64,000 nucleotides of DNA from contig NZ_JAAWWK010000001.1 of assembly GCF_012272835.1 (NCBI RefSeq), forward strand, positions 372,001 through 436,000, written 5' to 3'. The notes under the pieces were generated by a model that saw only the letters and a list, made by a program, of their open reading frames with translations, did no database searches and was not told the origin of the DNA. The stretch comes from Spongiibacter thalassae (GTDB lineage: Bacteria; Pseudomonadota; Gammaproteobacteria; Pseudomonadales; Spongiibacteraceae). The translations under genes and the position numbers were made by a program. Below, piece by piece: positions 58,559 through 64,000 of the stretch (positions within the stretch are counted from its first letter, which is position 1; every line of letters begins with the position of its first letter).

Positions 58559-59323
58559 ATGTCTGATGAAGTGTTGGTAGAAGTAGAAGATGGCGTGATG
58601 GTGGTGACCATCAATCGCCCCAAAGCCAAGAACTCGGTAAACCGTGCAGTGGCCGAGGGCATTGCTGCGGCGATGGACGAGCTGGACAGCAACGATGAGA
58701 TTCGCGCGGCGATTCTTACCGGCGCCGACAATACGTTCTGTTCGGGCATGGATCTGAAAGCTTTTGTGACCGGAGAGTTACCGGGTATCAAGGGCCGTGG
58801 CTTTGCCGGTTTGGTTGAGGCGCTGCCAAAGAAACCATTGATCGCGGCGGTTGAGGGCTACGCCCTGGCCGGCGGCTGTGAAATTGCCATTGCCTGTGAT
58901 TTGGTGGTTGTCGCCGATAACTCGAAATTCGGTATTCCCGAGGCCAAGCGCGGTCTGGTCGCCGGCGCCGGTGGTTTGATGCGTCTGCCACGGCAGATTG
59001 CCCCGCGGGTGGCAATGGAGCTGGCGTTGACCGGCGACTTTATCGATGCCGCCCGGGCCTATGAGCTGGGTCTGGTCAACCGCGTTGTTGAGCCCGGTGC
59101 TACTCTGGCGGAGGCCAAGGCACTGGCGGCAAAAATTGCAGCCAACGGCCCACTGGCGGTGATCGCCAGCAAGCAGATTATTCACGAGTCCCAGGATTGG
59201 ACCAACGACAATATGTACGCCAATCAATCACGAATTGCCAACCCGGTTTTGGCCAGCCAGGACGCCATTGAGGGGGCAACCGCCTTCGCTGAAAAACGTG
59301 CGCCGAACTGGCAGGGCAAGTAA
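58559..59323 (+). CDS. enoyl-CoA hydratase
   Basis: 254 residues from ATG 58559 (AAGGAG upstream). FCSGMDLKAFVTGE (about 60-73), GYALAGGCEIAIACDLVVVAD (about 99-119) with the first catalytic Glu and FGIPEAKRGLVAGAGGLMRLPRQI (about 123-146) with the second. Both catalytic Glu are in place, so this is the likely true hydratase of the operon, next to the isomerase-like crotonase at 56514. Substrate unknown. Confidence 0.92.
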   Translation: MSDEVLVEVEDGVMVVTINRPKAKNSVNRAVAEGIAAAMDELDSNDEIRAAILTGADNTFCSGMDLKAFVTGELPGIKGRGFAGLVEALPKKPLIAAVEGYALAGGCEIAIACDLVVVADNSKFGIPEAKRGLVAGAGGLMRLPRQIAPRVAMELALTGDFIDAARAYELGLVNRVVEPGATLAEAKALAAKIAANGPLAVIASKQIIHESQDWTNDNMYANQSRIANPVLASQDAIEGATAFAEKRAPNWQGK

Positions 59324-59352
59324 TTTTTTAACCTAACACGAGAGTAAAGATT

Positions 59353-61588
<2,236 letters not shown>

Positions 61589-61602
61589 AAAGCGGTAGCT
61601 TT

Positions 61603-61635
61603 GCCCGTGACATGTATGTGTCACGGGCTTTTTTT
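61603..61635 (+). terminator. intrinsic terminator of the seven-gene operon
   Basis: GCCCGTGACA (61603-61612) pairs with TGTCACGGGC (61619-61628) and is followed by seven T residues. Confidence 0.9.
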
Positions 61636-61641
61636 CGTCTG

Positions 61642-62670
61642 TCAGTTTTCCGCAAGCTGCTGGCGGTAGCTTTGTGGTGGTACGCCGGTCCAGGTTTTAA
61701 AGGCCCGGGTGAAAGCGCTCGTTTCGGAAAACCCGGTGCGCAGTGCGATCTGCTCAATGGTAAAGCTGGACTTGCCGAGGAAGTAAAGCGCTGTGTCGCG
61801 ACGGCATTGGGTTTTGATGTCGTTGAAGGTGGTGCCCTCATGAGCCAGGCGACGGCGCAGGGTTTGCGGGTGCAACCCCAGGGTCTGGGCAATGTCTTCA
61901 ATTCCCGGAGTACTGGTGAGTTGCTTGTTGATGATCAATCGCACCTCCGTTGACCAGCTTTTTTGTGGGTATTGCTGAACCAGAAATACCAGGTTAGGGT
62001 GCTTGAGAAACCGCCGTAGGGAGGTTTCGTTTTGCGACAGGGGCAGTTCCGCCAGACTGCGATGAAACACCAGTTCAGTGTGGGGTTTATTGAAAAAAAT
62101 CGGCTGCCCCAGAAACAAATGCCGATATTCCGCGACATGGGCAGGGGCATCGTAGGAGAGATTTACCGCCTGCAGGGGAAGGTGCTGGCGAATCAGCCAA
62201 CTGGCAAAGCGGTGGGCATTGAACAGTATCATCTCCCAGCCATAGATGCCGTAATCCTCAACTCCGTTGCCCGCCTTGACGCGCAAGTGCGCGAACTCAC
62301 CGTCTATGATTAACTCGCTTTGAAAACCCCATTCAAACATCTGGAAAAAGCGGCAGTAGCGCGCGAGCGCATGGCCTAGTGAAGTGCAGTGGATCACCGA
62401 ATGGCACATATTGGTCCAGGTGCCGGGGAGATAGGCCTGGGGGCCGTAGCCGACGAATTCGTCGCGCATCGCCAAGATGGTTTTGGTTTGCAAGCGGCCA
62501 AATTGCACAGCGGGTATGCGCGCGTCGGGCTGGGCCAGGAGGTCGGGTGCGATACCCGCGCTGCTTAACAGACTTTCCCTGCTAATACCGGCTTTTTCGA
62601 CGTTCTCCAACACCGCCCGCGCAAAGTAGTTGGAAAGCGAAATATTGCGCATTGTACCGATGCTGCTCAT
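61642..62670 (-). CDS. AraC family transcriptional regulator
   Basis: 342 residues. C-terminal double HTH: IEDIAQTLGLHPQTLRRRLAHEGTTFNDIKTQCRRDTALYFLGKSSFTIEQIALRTGFSETSAFTRAFKTWTGVPPQSYRQQ. The N-terminal about 200 residues fit the arabinose-binding-like domain of OruR/ArgR-type AraC proteins. It converges on the seven-gene acyl-CoA operon and lies upstream of no gene on its own strand within 200 bp. It may control either flanking unit; nothing in the sequence decides. Confidence 0.93.
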   Translation of the reverse strand: MSSIGTMRNISLSNYFARAVLENVEKAGISRESLLSSAGIAPDLLAQPDARIPAVQFGRLQTKTILAMRDEFVGYGPQAYLPGTWTNMCHSVIHCTSLGHALARYCRFFQMFEWGFQSELIIDGEFAHLRVKAGNGVEDYGIYGWEMILFNAHRFASWLIRQHLPLQAVNLSYDAPAHVAEYRHLFLGQPIFFNKPHTELVFHRSLAELPLSQNETSLRRFLKHPNLVFLVQQYPQKSWSTEVRLIINKQLTSTPGIEDIAQTLGLHPQTLRRRLAHEGTTFNDIKTQCRRDTALYFLGKSSFTIEQIALRTGFSETSAFTRAFKTWTGVPPQSYRQQLAEN

Positions 62671-62900
62671 GCGTGTTTGGCCCTCCAGGTGGTGATGTAA
62701 CAGATTTTAGGTCAATGGCGCGCCGAAGATGCCCATGTTCCGGTGGGCTGAAAGGGCCGCGAAACGACAGCCGTGGTGCGCAGGCATTGTTATGAGTGCG
62801 CCTAGTTTAATGCAGAGCGGGCCGGCTTTGTATGCCTGGCTGTCCCCCGACACCATTATCGGCGGCGGGGGATCAATGGGGTCAGCTACGATTGAAGGGA

Positions 62901-64000
62901 TCAGATACTGCGTTCACGCCCAGCCCAGAAGGGTTGGCGTAGTTCCCGCTTGAGAATTTTACCGGAGGCATTTCGAGGGAGCTCGTCGGTGAATATGACC
63001 CGCTTGGGGCATTTATACGAGGCGATCTGGTCTTTTGTGTGGCTGATAAGCTCGGCTTCGGTAACGGCGCTACCTTCTTTGAGTACCACCACGGCGGTAA
63101 CCAATTCGCCCCAGTGGTCGTCGGGAATGCCGATCACCGCGGCATCGCTTACCGCCGGGTGGTTGAACACGGCATTTTCCACTTCAATCGGATAGATGTT
63201 TTCACCGCCGCTGATAATCATGTCTTTCATGCGGTCGAAGATATACAGATAGCCGTCTTCGTCGAGATAGCCGGCATCGCCGGTATGAATAAAGCCGTCG
63301 ATCAGTGTTTCGGCAGTGGCAGCAGGATTGCGCCAGTATTCGAGCATGGTGGCGGGGCTGCGGATAATAATTTCCCCTACTTCACCGGTGGCCACATCGT
63401 TGCCGGTCTGGTCGATAATACGAAGCTCGGTGGTAGGAGTGGGCAGGCCCGCTGCGCGCAAACGCGGACTGCCGGGCTGGTGATCCTCGGGGGGCAAATG
63501 CACCACGGTGCCGCACAATTCGGTCATGCCGTAGTTTTGCACAAATTTGCATTTCAGCAGGGTCAGCGCCTCGAGCAGAAGGGCCTCGGGCATGGGCGCA
63601 GCGCCGTAGATCACATGTGAGAGGGACGACCAGTCGGCGTTTGCCGCACGGCTGTCCAGCAGTACGGCGCGCAGGGCGGCGGGTACCAGAAAGGTTCGCG
63701 TAATTTTATGGGCGGGCACCAGATCAATAAATGCGGCGGGTGAGAATTCGGGCACTATCACGCTGCATGCTCCGGCACGTAGGGCCATAAACGCAAGGCC
63801 AATACCGCCTACATGGAAAAAGGGCATAGCGAGCAGAACCTTGTCCTCGGGAGCTATTCGGTTCCAGGCCATGTTGGCCACTTCGTCGTAGACCCAGGGA
63901 TCAAAAAAGGCCCGGTGGGGTAACACCACCCCTTTGGGGTTGCCGGTGGTCCCGCTGGTGTAGAGCTGCAAGGCGGGGGAATCGGCGGTAGCGGGCGTTG
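62901..64000 (-). CDS. AMP-dependent acyl-CoA synthetase, C-terminal part (cut by the window edge)
   Basis: About 366 residues visible; the frame stays open to the right edge. LQLYTSGTTGNPKGVVL (adenylation motif, near the edge), QNYGMTELCGTV, HTGDAGYLDEDGYLYIFDRMKDMIISGGENIYPIEVE and the C-terminal RNASGKILKRELR with the catalytic Lys. FadD3/FadD13-like long or alicyclic acid CoA ligase type. It is the second complete-domain ligase in the window besides 13223 and could feed the acyl-CoA operon at 54518. Full length and start lie outside. Confidence 0.92.
   Translation of the reverse strand, partial: TPATADSPALQLYTSGTTGNPKGVVLPHRAFFDPWVYDEVANMAWNRIAPEDKVLLAMPFFHVGGIGLAFMALRAGACSVIVPEFSPAAFIDLVPAHKITRTFLVPAALRAVLLDSRAANADWSSLSHVIYGAAPMPEALLLEALTLLKCKFVQNYGMTELCGTVVHLPPEDHQPGSPRLRAAGLPTPTTELRIIDQTGNDVATGEVGEIIIRSPATMLEYWRNPAATAETLIDGFIHTGDAGYLDEDGYLYIFDRMKDMIISGGENIYPIEVENAVFNHPAVSDAAVIGIPDDHWGELVTAVVVLKEGSAVTEAELISHTKDQIASYKCPKRVIFTDELPRNASGKILKRELRQPFWAGRERSI

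Overview
The window looks like chromosome from a marine-type gammaproteobacterium with mid-to-high-fifties GC and an unusually large capacity for catabolism through CoA thioesters. The clues are two TonB-dependent receptors, several acyl-CoA dehydrogenase, crotonase, SDR, thiolase and CoA-ligase operons, a PlsB-type acyltransferase and a bacterial storage-lipid operon. A Spongiibacteraceae/Cellvibrionales-like host is my guess, because the window has no rRNA or housekeeping marker. No tRNA, rRNA or CRISPR array was seen.

Layout. 1-6552 (+): lower meta-cleavage pathway (acetaldehyde dehydrogenase cut by the edge, 4-hydroxy-2-oxovalerate aldolase, a class II aldolase-fold protein, 2-keto-4-pentenoate hydratase) with a Rieske dioxygenase alpha/beta pair and a PrpE-type acyl-CoA synthetase. 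The set resembles a p-cumate-type pathway. 6578-9064: TetR and LuxR regulators, a thioesterase and a small membrane protein. 9226-11833 (+): three translationally coupled genes (DUF7064-like protein, phosphotransferase, small partner) resembling the LvaAB hydroxyacyl-CoA kinase arrangement. 11894-16524 (-): SDR, crotonase, CoA ligase and thiolase operon. 17450-23856 (+): ferredoxin/flavin reductase, aldehyde dehydrogenase, alcohol dehydrogenase and a TonB receptor. 24578-26668 (-): acyl-CoA dehydrogenase and SDR, divergent from a LysR gene. 27892-32533 (+): a FadB-like protein with a degenerate dehydrogenase half, an acyl-CoA dehydrogenase, and an orphan COX3/COX4 (NorE/NorF-like) pair with a six-TM protein. 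32593-40228 (-): five-gene lipid operon (HAD-PlsC fusion, WS/DGAT, patatin, monoglyceride-lipase-like hydrolase, PlsB). 40592-45282 (+): BadH/BadI-like pair, a second LuxR solo and a second TonB receptor. 45341-47544 (-): array of integron-type cassettes with attC-like sites, interrupted by an IS3 remnant, with no integrase in view. 48118-54104: kinase-like protein, AtuA-type cluster, phosphate acyltransferase and an alpha/beta hydrolase. 54518-61588 (+): seven-gene acyl-CoA operon ending in a nitronate-monooxygenase-like flavoprotein. 61642-64000 (-): AraC regulator and a CoA ligase cut by the edge.

How it works together. Outer-membrane receptors could take up hydrophobic or terpenoid-like substrates. 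Dehydrogenases would oxidise side chains to acids, CoA ligases activate them, and several partly redundant beta-oxidation and ring-opening sets (including a BadI-like ring hydrolase) would degrade them to acetyl-, propionyl- or isobutyryl-CoA, with surplus acyl chains stored as neutral lipid.

The most interesting hidden signal is a recurrent 12-bp imperfect palindrome, approximately TTCGCWWGCTAA. It occurs in intergenic regions in front of many of these operons, and several copies lie in the spacer between -35 and -10 elements. It suggests one shared, undescribed catabolic regulon, possibly controlled by the TetR protein at 6578-7213.
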